Shown here: in pieces, positions 12,316-24,750 of the stretch | How the letters are laid out: the number at the start of each line of letters is the position of its first letter | Position numbering within the stretch: position 1 is the stretch's first letter | Source of the DNA: Luzula sylvatica | Lineage: Eukaryota; Streptophyta; Magnoliopsida; Poales; Juncaceae | Assembly: GCA_946800325.1 (NCBI GenBank) | Contig: OX326956.1 | Coordinates: 46,857,052 to 46,921,051, forward strand | DNA length: 64,000 nt | Direction: 5' to 3' | Position numbers and translations under genes: made by a program | Notes under the pieces: model-generated | Seen by the model: only the letters and a program-made list of their open reading frames with translations | Told to the model about the DNA's origin: nothing | Databases searched by the model: none

Positions 12316-13912
12316 TCCTAGTATAATATACAAAAATTCCGATACGGATAGGGTAAACAATTTTGTTTGGGGATACGGATACAAACAATATAGGTATCTG
12401 AATACGGATACATATTCATATATCGTATACATATACAAATATCACATTTGGATGATAATGTTATTCATATATGTAGCATCAATCCCATTGTTTCGTTTAA
12501 ATTATTTGCGATTTTTTATTATTGTTTTTTTAGTGATACATGAATATCTCGAATAAACAAAAAATATTTTTTATTTCTAATGGTTGGCATGATAATATTT
12601 TTTATATGTTAATAATCTTTATAATTTAATAAATCATTATTTATGATAAAATTTAATATTTACAATTAGATTTGTATTATTTTATAGAATATGAATTTAA
12701 ATAGTTTTTCTTGTAGTGATTATAACATTGTGATATTAATATTTAATATTAAACAAAAACACAAGTCAAAAAATGAAGATTTTAATAATCTTTCGAAGAA
12801 GGTGTAAAGAATAATAACTGAGTGTTGTGTAAATATAATCTGATTGTAATTAAAGAGAGATTAGAGAAGAGTTCTAATGGAAATAAGCTTAATCTTTGTT
12901 TCAATATAATATCTTGATTAACCTTTACAGAATGAGACTAACCTCTTATTTATACTGATTTACATTTGTTCTTAACCACACAAATCTTTAACTAACTCAC
13001 TTAATCTCAGCCACTAATTCTAAACTGACTCATTAATTAATCCTGAACTATTTCCTTAATTAACGGACTGCTACAGTGTACATTATATATAACATAAATA
13101 AAAGCCCAACTCAAATTCAGCCCAAGTGCTTATTTATTAAGGAAAAGGCCCATCCTGTCTTCAGACTGTTAATTCGGTTATCTTCATCTTCTTCACTTGA
13201 CCTCTTGCGTTAACAGAAGGTAATCTGTGTTTTATAGTATGTTTATAGTTAAAATAATTAAAAATGTATTATTTTTTTGCAACTGTATAGGATCGATCAA
13301 GAAGTACACTCTGAATAACATGAAATACACTCTGTGTAATCTACTTGTGAATTAGTCTCTAAGGTATTATTTGTTACAATTACGAGATCTTTATGGATAT
13401 GTATGTAAAATCGAAGATTAAAGTTCTTTTTTGGAAACAGAAAAAATCTATGAAAGCAAAGCCTCATACAATTGTCTTGAGTCTCTAAGGTATATATTTA
13501 TCTTTGTATTTTTGTTTGATTTGTTAGGTTGAATTTTGTTGAAGGTCGCGATTCGGATGATTTTTTTTTTTTTTGGAGAAATATTTGACCTAGTTACAAT
13601 TTAATGTATTTTTGATTTAGATAGTATATAATTTGACATTGTCATCTATTCTCTTTTTGTATGTGATACCATTAAAATTATAGTTTTAGTTCTTTAAAAT
13701 GGACATTCGGCAACACATAAAAGTGCTGCGGATAGCTGACATTGTTGTAGTGATAAATTCATGTTAGTATTTGTATTCATATAATACCCGGATCATATTC
13801 GTATCCGGTTATTATTCATATTTGTACTCGTGCTTGTATCGTAAAATTTAAAACATATACGAATACGAATATGATATGACCACTATTCATTCGTATCCGT
13901 GTTTACACCCTT
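12316..13912. repeat. Interval bounded by inverted GGATACGGATAC-type sequence
   Basis: The left part (12340-12430) carries GGGGATACGGATACAAACA and GAATACGGATACATATTC. The right part (13780-13912) carries the complementary orientation (CATATTCGTATCCGGTTATT, ATTCGTATCCGTGTTTACAC). This subterminal inverted arrangement, together with the edge AAGGGTGTAAACACGG read on the minus strand, resembles non-autonomous hAT-like elements. I could not define both ends or a target duplication. The interior is AT-rich with no open frame. Confidence 0.4.
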
Positions 13913-14227
13913 AGTACCAGGTCCGGTTATACATTGGCAAGAGTAGACATGAGCCACATGCCTCTAATTTAGATATGCCTTCTTTTCTTGTATATAACTC
14001 ATATACTAATAACACTTAAATCTTCTATATCACTAAAACCTAACCCAATATCACAATTCATGTCCATGTCCAGTAAATTACCCTTATCTCTCACTCGGCA
14101 CCTCTCTCCTCGTCCTAAATTCTATTAGGCTTTGCTTGGTTTGGGGGCCGGGGAAGAGATGGAAAAGGAACATATTTTCATTCTTGGTTTGGATGTAGAG
14201 AAGAAGAATGAAAGGGAAGGTAAATAA

Positions 14228-16566
14228 GGGAAATTTTACTGTATAGACCAAATAAGTTTCGTAATACCAAAAATAGACAACATAGTTTGGAAATTTGCAA
14301 AATAACACTCTCGACTTTTGAAAGGTCGAGAGCATTAAAAATGCTCGACCTTTCAAAGGTCGAGCGATTTCATCTCCATTTCTTCCTGTAGGAATATTTA
14401 ATAAATCTCTCGATTGATTTTGAATTAAAAATATGATATATTTCCCCAGATTTTACCATATTTGTATTATTATATTTAATTAACGTGGTAATTAGAACAT
14501 ATCATTAAATATTCATTAAAATTTATTCCAATTTATGAATTCGAATAAACATTAATTATGTATTAAATTAACAGCTAACGTGTACTAATTATCATTTTTT
14601 TTCAAAAGTCGAGGTTGATTTTAATTTGAAATATGATATATTTCCCCAGATTTTATCGTAACATCTCTATGTTCTAATTAGTATATTTATTGAAAATGAT
14701 AACCAGTACATGTTAGCTGTTAACTTAATCCATAATTAATAATTATTCAAATTCATAAATTCGAATAAATTTTACTGAATATTTAATTATATATCTTAAT
14801 TATCGATATAATTGGACGTAATAACTAAATAATGGAGAATTCGGCAGGTACATCTTGGAGGGGTTTAATTTTTTTTTTTTTTTCAAACGTGTGTCAGATA
14901 TTAAAAAAAGAAAAAATTAAATCCCTCCAAGATGTACCTGCCGAATTCTCCATTATTTAGTTATTACGTCCAATTATATCGATAATTAAGATATATAATT
15001 AAATATTCAGTAAAATTTATTCGAATTTATGAATTTAAATAATTATTAATTATGGATTAAGTTAACAGCTAACGTGTACTAATTATCATTTTTTTTCAAA
15101 AGTCGAGGTTGATTTTAATTCGAAATATGATATATTTCCCCAGATTTTACCGTAACATCTCTATGTTCTAATTAGTATATTTAATGAAAATGATAACCAG
15201 TACATGTTAGCTGTTAACTTAATCCATAATTAATAATTATTCAAATTCATAAATTCGAATAAATTTTACTGAATATTTAATTATATATCTTAATTATCGA
15301 TATAATTGGACGTAATAACTAAATAATGGAGAATTCGGCAGGTACATCTTGGAGGGGTTTAATTTTTTTTTTTTTCAAACGTGTGTCAGATATTAAAAAA
15401 AGAAAAAATTAAACCCCTCCAAGATGTACCTGCCGAATTCTCCATTATTTAGTTATTACGTCCAATTATATCGATAATTAAGATATATAATTAAATATTC
15501 AGTAAAATTTATTCGAATTTATGAATTTGAATAATTATTAATTATGGATTAAGTTAACAGCTAACATGTACTGGTTATCATTTTCATTAAATGTACTAAT
15601 TAGAACATAGAGATGTTACGATAAAATCTGGGGAAATATATCATATTTCGAATTAAAATCAACCTCGACTTTTGAAAAAAAATGATAATTAGTACACGTT
15701 AGCTGTTAACTTAATCCATAATTAATAATTATTTAAATTCATAAATTCGAATAAATTTTACTGAATATTTAATTATATATCTTAATTATCGATATAATTG
15801 GACGTAATAACTAAATAATGGAGAATTCGGCAGGTACATCTTGGAGGGGTTTAATTTTTTCTTTTTTTAATATCTCACACACACGCTTTGAAAAAGAAAA
15901 AAAAAATTATTCCACTCCAAGATGTACCTGCCGAATTCTCCATTATTTAGTTATTACGTCCAATTATATCGATAATTAAGATATATAATTAAATATTCAG
16001 TAAAATTTATTCGAATTTATGAATTTGAATAATTATTAATTATGGATTAAGTTAACAGCTAACATGTACTGGTTATCATTTTCATTAAATATACTAATTA
16101 GAACATAGAGATGTTACGATAAAATCTGGGGAAATATATCATATTTCGAATTAAAATCAACCTCGACTTTTGAAAAAAAATGATAATTAGTACACGTTAG
16201 TTGTTAACTTAATACATAATTAATGTTTATTCGAATTCATAAATTTGAATAAATTTTAATGAATATTTAATGATATGTTCTAATTACCACGTTAATTAAA
16301 TATAATAATACAAATATGGTAAAATCTGGGGAAATATATCATATTTTGAATTCAAAATCAATCTCTCGACTTTTGAAAAGTCGAGAGATTTATTAAATAT
16401 TCCTACAGGGAGAAATGGAGATGAAATCGCTCGACCTTTGAAAGGTCGAGCATTTTTAATGCTCTCGACCTTTCAAAAGTCGAGAGTGTTATTTTGCAAA
16501 TTTCCAAACTATGTTGTCTATTTTTGGTATTACGAAACTTATTTGGTCTATACAGTAAAATTTCCC
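14228..16566. mobile_element. Mutator-like foldback element built from three tandem palindromes
   Basis: 2.34 kb, flanked by perfect 9-bp duplications GGTAAATAA (14219-14227 and 16567-16575). The termini are long inverted repeats beginning GGGAAATTTTACTGTATAGA and containing a CTCGACC...GGTCGAG hairpin. The interior is three successive palindromes with centres near 14890, 15385 and 15880, about 490-500 bp apart. Each arm carries GGAGAATTCGGCAGGTACAT and its complement. No protein is encoded. The repeated sense and antisense arms predict very long hairpin RNAs if transcribed. Confidence 0.88.
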
Positions 16567-16575
16567 GGTAAATAA

Positions 16576-17489
16576 AATGTACCTACCAAGTATAGTATGA
16601 AATGGAGAGGACAAAAAAACTGTATTTAAAAAAAAAATATCTATTTTGATTTTTTTTTTTTTGTATATTAAAGGTATATTATAATTGAAATTTTACGTTA
16701 ACATTATTTAAAAATTAATATGATGTATTTATATAAGCTAACATTAGAATAAAAAAACAGTATAATATAATATATGTCATTTTATCCTCTTCATTTACCA
16801 TTCTTTTATTTTTTTTCCAAACCGAGCAATGATATAGGATAACTCTTGTATCCTTGATAATTTTGTTGTCCAAAGCCTTAATCACCTTCTTTCACCCTCG
16901 TCGTCTCGTAAAAGCCCAATGACGAAGGCATCAACCACGGTCTCTCGCCCAGTGTGCATCACTATCAGTGCATGTTGTCCTCCGTCTCATCTCGCGATCC
17001 GGACCCTTTATGCAGTCTGGACGTAGTCACATACGCCCGCATAAGCAAGATCACGAATACGATGCAGTTTTTTCTGAATAATTTCAGCAAATGGAACTGT
17101 ATTCAACAAAATTCGAGCAAAAAATCAGGGTTCTTAATATGGGCCGAGTCAAAAGAAACTCGGCCGAGTCAATTCGGACTCGACCGGTCCCGAGCCCCTG
17201 AGTTCTTTTTGAATTATTGTCCTTGAGTTTTTTGTTTCGTGGAGAGAAGTCATGGTAAACAAATGGAAGTTTGGGACGATGAAACATTTTGAATTAGAAT
17301 GACACGGCGAATGGGTACAGAACAGTGATTAATTTCTAGATTTTTTGTGAATGGAAAATTTATATGTTCTGTATGTTTCATAAAATATGTGATATTGTTT
17401 TTCAGTATATACATAACATGATATTAGTTCGTATAATATCAACAATAATTGAAATCGTTAAAAAGAATTAATGTTAAAATATGCTAGTG
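16576..17489. other. Gene-free interval
   Basis: AT-rich DNA, then a less AT-rich stretch (16850-17240) with several short open frames that show no recognisable motif. No feature can be supported. Confidence 0.4.
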
Positions 17490-17498
17490 TATTTTTGA

Positions 17499-19617
17499 AG
17501 AAGGCCTATATTTGTACGCACCATTTCACAAAAAAATCCTTGATTTTTGAGAAAGCTTTTGACAACATTTCATGGTCATTCTTGGAACAAGTCTTAACGG
17601 CTAGGCATTTCCCATGCGTTTGGATACGATGGGTTATGAGCATGTTACATTCCTCGAGCTCATCGGTTATCACGAATGGGACACGCGGTTCCTACGTCAA
17701 ACATAGGAGAGGGCTCCGACAAGGGGATCCCCTTTCCCCTCTCCTATTCACATTGGTGGCCGATGCGCTACAAGTGATGATAAAAAAAACAAACCCCCTC
17801 CTAACAAACCCGATAGTGTTCGCCCCAACGACTCTACAATACGCCGATGACACCTTGTTTTTTCTTGAAGCTCATCCTAACAACATAAAAATAATCATGG
17901 AAACAATCCAAGCCTTCTCTAACATATCGGGTCTTAATATCAATTGGGGAAAAAGTGGATACGTACCGATATCAATTCCCGAATCGTTGCACCCCCATCT
18001 AACCGTACTCATGAAGTGCCAAAAGAAGAGCTTACCATTGAATTACCTCGGACTTCCACTAACATACAAAAAACCAACCAAGATAATCTTTAAACCGATG
18101 ATAGACAAAATGAGGAACAAAATCAATAATTGGAAAAATAAATTCCTAACACTAGGTGGTCGAACCACCCTAGTAAAGTCGGTGCTAAGAGCGATACCAA
18201 ACTTCTACATGCAAGCAATGACCTTACCAAAAGGAGTTATTGAGGAAATCAACAAATTAACTAGAGCTTTCTTTTGGAAGGGAAGTGACAAAATAATGGG
18301 CGGACATTGTCTAATTAAATGGGACATTATTTGTCTACCCAAGAAACACGGAGGATTGGGAGTAATCGATATTGAAAGACATAACCAAGCCCTATTGATG
18401 AAATGGCTTTACATGCTTGAACACAATCAACACTCACAATGGCCGGAAACGATGCGATTACTCTATAACACACAAAGGGCCGAAGATATCAACACCATTA
18501 ACAATTCACAAGCATCGTATTTCGTTCGTGACCTCCAACGCCTTCTACCGAAGTTCACAGCCCTTGGCATAGGACTCCCTCGCATAACCTCTATACCTCC
18601 GCGGGTTGAGGTAACGCACTGCTATAGCTCGGCTTTAGCCTATGACCGAATATCACATACGGGGGTGCTATGTTATTGGACCCCTTCAATCCTCAGAATT
18701 AGAGCCCCACTAAAAGCGAAAAATTTTGGGTGGCTCGCCGTAAACGAGCGTATCTTAACGGCGGACAACCTAGTAAAACGTGGATGGCCACATCACCTAA
18801 CATGTTGCTTATGTGCGGGCCCGATGGAATCCGTCACGCACCTCTTCGTTCAATGTTCGTTCACGAAGGATATTTGGAATCTCATCGAGCCCTCAAGACC
18901 AGCGAATGCGGAGACGCTTCTCGACTTATGGTGGTTGCACCGAATGAAGATGATGAATACCGAAGCAAAAGCATGGGACACTAAGTGGTTGGCAACGATA
19001 TGGACAATATGGTGCGAACGTAACAACCGAATTTTCCAACACAAAGGACGCATGCACGATCTACTACGAACTTCCATCGATGACCTAATTCACCAATGGA
19101 AGAGCTATTGCTAGATATGACCACAAGAAAGCTGAAGACAGAGAGAGTAATAGATTGCATAGGCTATACTTATTTAAGGTCTCAGATAGATAAGGGAGTA
19201 TTTAGTCAGAGGAAGTAGGATAGTGGATAGAGTGCAGTAACGCCATGCCATTACTAGACCATATCACATTGTAACTTGTAAATTGGATGTTTTTTTTTCC
19301 ATCTCTTTTATTAAAGAAGATCGGATCTAGCGCGTATCGCGCTTGCCTTTCTATTCAAAAAAAAAAAAAAAAAAAAAATCCTTGATGACATCAATTTTTT
19401 TGTAATTAACAACTTAATTAATCGTATAATTAACTCTCATTTGAATTAACGATTCCGAATTAACATCCATCCAAATTAACAATTCATAATTAATATTTTT
19501 TTTAAATGTTAATTTGATGTTCCTTGGTAATTATCATGTCAATGAAGTGAGTTGATTAATAAATGAAGATGTCATCAATAATGTTTTTGCAAAATGTGAT
19601 GTACAATGATAATTTGC
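17499..19617. mobile_element. MITE split by a LINE insertion
   Basis: When the LINE between them is ignored, 17499-17544 and 19387-19617 form one small inverted-repeat element. Left TTGTACGCACCATTTCAC...CTTGATGACATC is the imperfect complement of the right end, which reads TTGTACATCACATTTTGC...TTGATGACATC on the minus strand. Likely 9-bp target duplications are TATTTTTGA (17490-17498) and TATTTTTCA (19618-19626). Its interior (AATTAAC motifs) is like that of the MITEs at 19979, 43306 and 44229. Confidence 0.65.
17545..19378 (+). mobile_element. 5'-truncated LINE retrotransposon with reverse transcriptase and zf-RVT
   Basis: An uninterrupted reading frame up to 19114 starts inside the reverse-transcriptase domain (FEKAFDNISW), then has LRQGDPLSPLLFTLVADAL, the YADD catalytic box (LQYADDTLFF), LNYLGLPLTY, WKNKFLTLGGRTTL and the C-terminal zf-RVT region with CCLCAGPMESVTHLF. 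The endonuclease and ORF1 are missing. A 3' UTR ends in about 22 A (19357-19378). The 15-bp target duplication AAAAAAATCCTTGAT occurs at 17530-17544 and 19372-19386. The first 25 codons of the open frame are flanking DNA, so no intact host gene is present. Confidence 0.93.
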
Positions 19618-19978
19618 TATTTTTCAATTGGGGACATAATATTTGCAGAGTGACCAAAGTTACCGAATTCATTCACAAACTTACCTCAGAAATGATTTTT
19701 TAAATCCTATCCGGTATTAAATTTGTGAGTACGGTATATGATTCTGTATGAAACATTTTTGTAATATTTGTTTACTTATAAGGTCTTATTGAAGTTTATT
19801 ATGCGTTCAAATTTCATGTCATCTTCTAGAACAACCATTTTCATTTTATCTTTCTAAAACGACCCTTGAAGTTCTTTTTTTTTTTTTGTAGAGCAATCCT
19901 TAATTTCGACAAGTTCAAGAGAATTATGTATGTGATTTCATACTTTCGTAACATCATGATTCTGTGTAATTTAATACA

Positions 19979-20191
19979 GAAAATATTGGACATTTTCTAG
20001 TATTTTCTCTCACGATTCTTGATGATGTAGATACAATTTAACACTTGAATAAAATGTTAAATTATAAATTAACATAGTTAAATCATAAATTAGAATGTCA
20101 AACTATACATTAAGTTTTAAATCAAATTTAAAAAATTATGTCATGTCATCAAAATTGTGAAATGATTACTATGGTACATACGTCACTACTC
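19979..20191. mobile_element. Small AT-rich MITE
   Basis: 213 bp. It starts GAAAATATTGGACATTTTC and ends GGTACATACGTCACTACTC. Near-perfect 9-bp flanks are TTTAATACA (19970-19978) and TTTAATATA (20192-20200). The centre has alternating TTAAATCATAAATTA-type words. Its ends match those of the copy at 43306-43576. The rest of 19627-20892 shows nothing else. Confidence 0.65.
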
Positions 20192-20892
20192 TTTAATATA
20201 CAAATTACATGAAAGAGACTAGCATTGCTATTTGAATACTGTGCTATACCTTATTTGAATGCAACTACGCTCTAAACCCTTAACGACAAAAACTACTAAT
20301 TGATGACTGATTCAACAAGTTTTTATGGAATATAACAATGATATGAAAGACCTCCAATTTAAGTGAGGTTTGTGTGTAGAGAAACATATTTTAATTAGGA
20401 GTCATATCCCAGGCGAGGCGTTCAATCGAATTTCTTATGATAAAGTTAAATATAATTTGTGCGAAATTTGTGATTTGATCAGAAATCTGTTTTCATAAAT
20501 CATATGGAAGATGTTCCATAAATGTCTAAAAAAAGATACAAATCTAATTCATAGTGTATTGTATATTTCATTTATATTCTTTTTGAAGGAATATATGAAT
20601 GATTATATTGATATATGCTTTTTGTATGCTGTTAATCTTATATATGACGAAAATTGACAACCTACACTTATTTTCAAACCAAGTATAGGAACAAATAGGC
20701 AACAATTAAATAACAGGAAAATCAGAGAAAGATAATCTTATTGTAGCAATAATTACAAGTTTAACATACATTAATAATATTTCTCTTTAGCACTGCAATC
20801 TAGACATAATACATGATCTTTTTCAAAAATAATTCAATTAGTGTATAGTTAGTTCATCTGAAAAGAATTTTGTACATTCCAAATTTCAAACC

Positions 20893-21483
20893 CTAATCAT
20901 CCAAGATCACAAGAACACCCTCATCCATTTTTCTCTTCTTATTGGTCTTCTTCTCTTTCTTGAATCTACTTGAAGAGCTTTTCCCCTCGGCCTCTTGATT
21001 CAGGTCCTTCGAGAGCAACTTGATGTTCTTTGCCACCTCTGTCTCAATTTCGTACTCGGGGAGCTTCGACATTTCTTCAAGAACCGATTCCATAGATCGG
21101 CTTTTATTCGCTGGAGGATTGATGCCTCGCCATTTTCGCTCGGGATGAGATCTCATATGACCATAGAGAGCTCTCGCTGATGGAAACTCCCTGCCACACT
21201 CACTGCATGTCCGTGGCACCTGAGCTAGGGTTACAGTTTTCTCTTTCATAGGTTTCATGCAAGGAGAGAGAGGGTTAGCTTGAGTTAGGGATTTTTGTTG
21301 GTTGGCTTTTATACTGCGAAACCTAAAATTAGGGTTCGAAGACCCAGCATCAAGGTTTGTGGAAGTACTCAGGTTGTGCGGAAGAAATGGGGAATTGAGA
21401 TTCACCGCGAAAATGGGGTTGGAAGAGATCTGTTGGAGATTAGGGTCCATGGAAGGCGAGGAAGGTGGACCTTGATTATTCAT
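20893..21483 (-). CDS. Single C2H2 zinc-finger protein, relative of the 7.4-kb gene
   Basis: Intronless 196-residue protein. Finger C93-x2-C96-x12-H109-x3-H113 (CSECGREFPSARALYGHMRS) is preceded by LTQANPLSPCMKPMKEK and followed by HPERKWRGINPP, all closely parallel to the first gene. It has a basic C-terminal cluster (FKKEKKTNKKRK), a likely nuclear signal. It ends MDEGVLVILDD and lacks the C-terminal DLNLPP repression motif of its relative; only DLNQ remains near residue 160. Probably a duplicate that has diverged in regulatory output. Confidence 0.83.
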   Translation of the reverse strand: MNNQGPPSSPSMDPNLQQISSNPIFAVNLNSPFLPHNLSTSTNLDAGSSNPNFRFRSIKANQQKSLTQANPLSPCMKPMKEKTVTLAQVPRTCSECGREFPSARALYGHMRSHPERKWRGINPPANKSRSMESVLEEMSKLPEYEIETEVAKNIKLLSKDLNQEAEGKSSSSRFKKEKKTNKKRKMDEGVLVILDD

Positions 21484-21744
21484 TCGAAAATTCAGAGCTT
21501 CAGAAAGAAAGAGAATTTGGGAGAAGTAGAGTGTGAATTGATGAGTGAGGGCATCAGAAATGGAACTCGAAACTTATGAAGTGAAGATTGATCGTGGAGA
21601 GAAGTGGTTACCACAACCAGATTTTGCGCAAACACGGTCTATGTTTTAAGTGTGAAACGGTGCATAATTCATTGAAGGTTGTAGGTAAGTTAATTGATAG
21701 TGTATATATTAGTTGAACACCATGTCTGTTTATAAACATACATT

Positions 21745-21800
21745 ATTGCTCCGCGTGAAGCACTAAGCGCCTCTCCAACGGAAGTAGCGTTTCATCTCAT
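21745..21800. promoter_or_regulatory. Upstream block shared with the first zinc-finger gene
   Basis: ATTGCTCCGCGTGAAGCACT followed by AGCGCCTCTCCAACGG, in the same order and similar distance from the start codon as at 8401. It is either a retained promoter element or simply unerased duplication. Confidence 0.55.
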
Positions 21801-21829
21801 CTCCAGTTATCAAGATCTCCATTGGATAC

Positions 21830-23240
21830 GAGATAATATAAGATAATATGTCTGTTATGAATCATGATATTTAATATTTTTTGTATGAGATATTATATGA
21901 TGAATGTAAAATAACATGCCATGAATTAAATATTTATTATATTTGATTTGATTATATATTCGGTATTGCACATTTATTTCGATTTCAAATTTGATATTTT
22001 GTTGTTCCGTATATTTATTGATACGTTAGAAGTATCCGAAAATATTAATATTTTTATAGTGTTGTATTAATATATTTTTAATTATATTGTTTCTTAATTG
22101 TGAAATTCAAATATAATATTGAAAATATTATTTCATATATTTTAATAAATTATTCATATTTTTAAATATATTATATATTTTAATTTATCATATTACATTA
22201 TTTAGAATATTAATTATTTATATTCGTTTTACTAAATTACTTAAATATATTAATTTCATATATTTCCATAAATTATTTAATGTATTACTTAAATATATTA
22301 TTTGATAAATTATTTTCATGTATTTCAATAAATTATTTCATATATTAGCATAACATATTTTTATTAAATTATTTTAATATATATAAAAAACAAAAAAATA
22401 AATAATATGTTTAATGGGCTAATTTTTTATTATATTATAATAAATTATTTAATATACTTATTTATTTCATTTCATTAAATTATTCAATATATTAATTAAT
22501 AAATATATTTAATTTATTAAATTAATGTTAATTTAATATATATATTAAATAATTGAATAAATATATATAATTTATTCAATATATTATGTTTAATTTATTA
22601 ATTTGATTTTTTTTGAAATATATTATAAAAAATTTATATATTTTTTAATGGAACAAAACTCTATATTTTTAATTACTATAGTATAATATGTGTCATATAT
22701 TATTTAATATATTAATATCTTACATTTGTTTCAATAAATTATTTAATACCTTACTTTCATATATCTCAATGAATTATTTTATATATTAATTAATTTGTGT
22801 TTGTCTTAATATATTTTAATATATTTTGATAAATTATTTGCTATATATAAAATAAAATAAACTAAATAATAATTCACAATTACATAAAATACGAACCATA
22901 ATCCTCGAGTTACAAAAAAATTACAAAAAAAAATATCGCAAACCATTATTCAAATATAACATAAATATAAACATACAAACTCTAATCTCCGAGTTCACGA
23001 AGGAAAAACTTAATTCAAATATAAACATACAAAGTTCATCCACATCTTGCTCCATCTTGCAAAGCTTAGAGAGAAAAGAGATACACAATTAGGTCGTCAA
23101 TAATAGGTTTCGGTCGGCAACTAAAACTATTGCGGACCACAATATAGCCTATCGAATCGGAAGGTAAAAAAGTCAGGTATTGCCGACTGAAATAGTATTG
23201 CCTACCGATTCGGTAGGTAATAATTTAGCATTACCTGTGG
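21830..23240. repeat. Long AT-rich low-complexity tract plus transposon fragment
   Basis: 21860-22870 is dominated by short variants of ATTATTTAATATATTA and TTTCAATAAATTATTT, a degenerate near-satellite tract with no open frame. About 23090-23250 is GC-richer, with repeated CC(T/G)ACCGA(A/T)TCGGTAGG-like words on both strands, suggesting the inverted subterminal part of a DNA transposon. Ends cannot be placed. 23250-23777 shows nothing else. Confidence 0.5.
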
Positions 23241-23777
23241 AGTGGTAGGCGATAATATGGCTCCCCAAGCAAAGAAAAACTGTCGTAATGATTCGAGAAG
23301 TATATGTTATTATTTTAAAATAAAAAATATTTAATATTTGCCGAGAATTCACAACTTGTTTCAAATTTTGGATGCTGTCTTGCCGCTTGAACTAGGAGAA
23401 GTTGTGATTATATATCACTAATATTGTGATATAACTCTGTTAATCACACTGAAAATGTACTAGTATATTACTAAAGAACAAAAACATAAAAAAGGAAAGT
23501 AATTTAGATTTATTTGTCTTTAAATGATTAGGGTTTATGACTTCATGTTATCCCAAACGTCCGTCATCGAACTAAAACAGAAAAAATATCCCAATTTATT
23601 TGTTTCTATTTTGATCTTCTGGTCTTTGAACAACATCTAAGGATTTATCCAGCTATAATTGATTATTTTCAATTTTTACATGTTCCTGTCCTTTGTTCTG
23701 AAAAAATCTTAAATTTCAAAAAGGGAAAATAAATAAAAGAAAAGATCATACAAAAACGGAACAAGTACACTAAAATT

Positions 23778-24512
23778 TTAATTGATTAGAGAATATTCAA
23801 ATGCTAGAAAATCAAAACTTACAGCAATCGATCCAAAAGAGAACTCAAACTCAATTTTTTTAAGTAACGGGTTGATGAGAAACTTCGATAACATGGCAAC
23901 AGTACTATTAAATTCTCTATGACCACGTTCACAATGATCATTGTGATCATGATCACAATGATCCGTACGAATGCATAGTTTTTTCAAATTAGGAAGATTT
24001 ATCACGTCGTGCGCATTTTCTTTGAGGTGCGTCCAGCAACAAATATTAATATCTAATTCCTCGAGGGACTTGCATGTGAATATACATCGAGGCAAAATAC
24101 TACAATCATGAGCAATATCAAGTTGTACCACTCGAGGATTTTGTTTCACGGCGTAAGAAATCCAACTCGTTACCGAAGGGTAGAAAAGCTCATGATCGAG
24201 TTCTTTACACGAAAGACGAAACTTGTCGATACAGTTCTCACCTCGGCGTTCGAGAAAACCATGGACGAAATATAAGAATCTCCCGATTCCTTTTTGATGC
24301 ATCAAATCTTTGAATTCTTGAGAGAAGAATTTCACATCTTCTTCGTCGATTTCATCCAAGAAGTCTCTTATGTCAATGTTTATATGCCGCGAAGAGACCC
24401 ACAAATGTCTCCATCTTTTCGCCCATTTACATGTTTCGACTGCACATTTTGCTTTGAATTGGGGCATTATTTCGAGAAGTATTGCATCTGGCAAATCACA
24501 TAACCCACTCAT
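23778..24512 (-). CDS. F-box/LRR-like protein, short
   Basis: 244 residues. The N-terminal F-box is degenerate: CDLPDAILLEIMPQFKAKCA...KWAKRWRHLWVS. Leucine-rich-repeat-like segments follow (RVVQLDIAH, CKSLEELDINICCW, LPNLKKLCIRTDHCDH). F-box/LRR/FBD proteins usually exceed 400 residues and end in an FBD domain, which is absent here, so this is a truncated gene, a pseudogene or a short member. The His/Asp/Cys-rich insert HCDHDHNDHCERGH after the LRRs is unusual. If functional it would be a substrate receptor of an SCF ubiquitin ligase. It starts about 240 bp downstream of the SirB stop, same strand. Confidence 0.65.
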   Translation of the reverse strand: MSGLCDLPDAILLEIMPQFKAKCAVETCKWAKRWRHLWVSSRHINIDIRDFLDEIDEEDVKFFSQEFKDLMHQKGIGRFLYFVHGFLERRGENCIDKFRLSCKELDHELFYPSVTSWISYAVKQNPRVVQLDIAHDCSILPRCIFTCKSLEELDINICCWTHLKENAHDVINLPNLKKLCIRTDHCDHDHNDHCERGHREFNSTVAMLSKFLINPLLKKIEFEFSFGSIAVSFDFLAFEYSLIN

Positions 24513-24750
24513 TGAATTTATGTAACTTCTATGTCGTATTTGCTTTCTAAAAAGCTTCTCTCTCTCTCATATAGATAAAATAAATCTATGAAAAGGAAAC
24601 AAAGATTGAGGAAGGAAAGACAGAGAAAAGGAAAGAATATTGGTAAAGAAAAAAAAGGTACAAAAATAAACCAATAAAGGAAATAATTCAGGAGTAAAGG
24701 AAACCAGGAAACTAAATCCTCCAAAAATCATTATTTTCTTTCCTTTTTTT

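Noticed and set aside
17471..17544. N-terminal 25 codons of the LINE open frame as part of a host protein
   Set aside because: They are flanking MITE/target-site DNA joined by chance to the truncated element.
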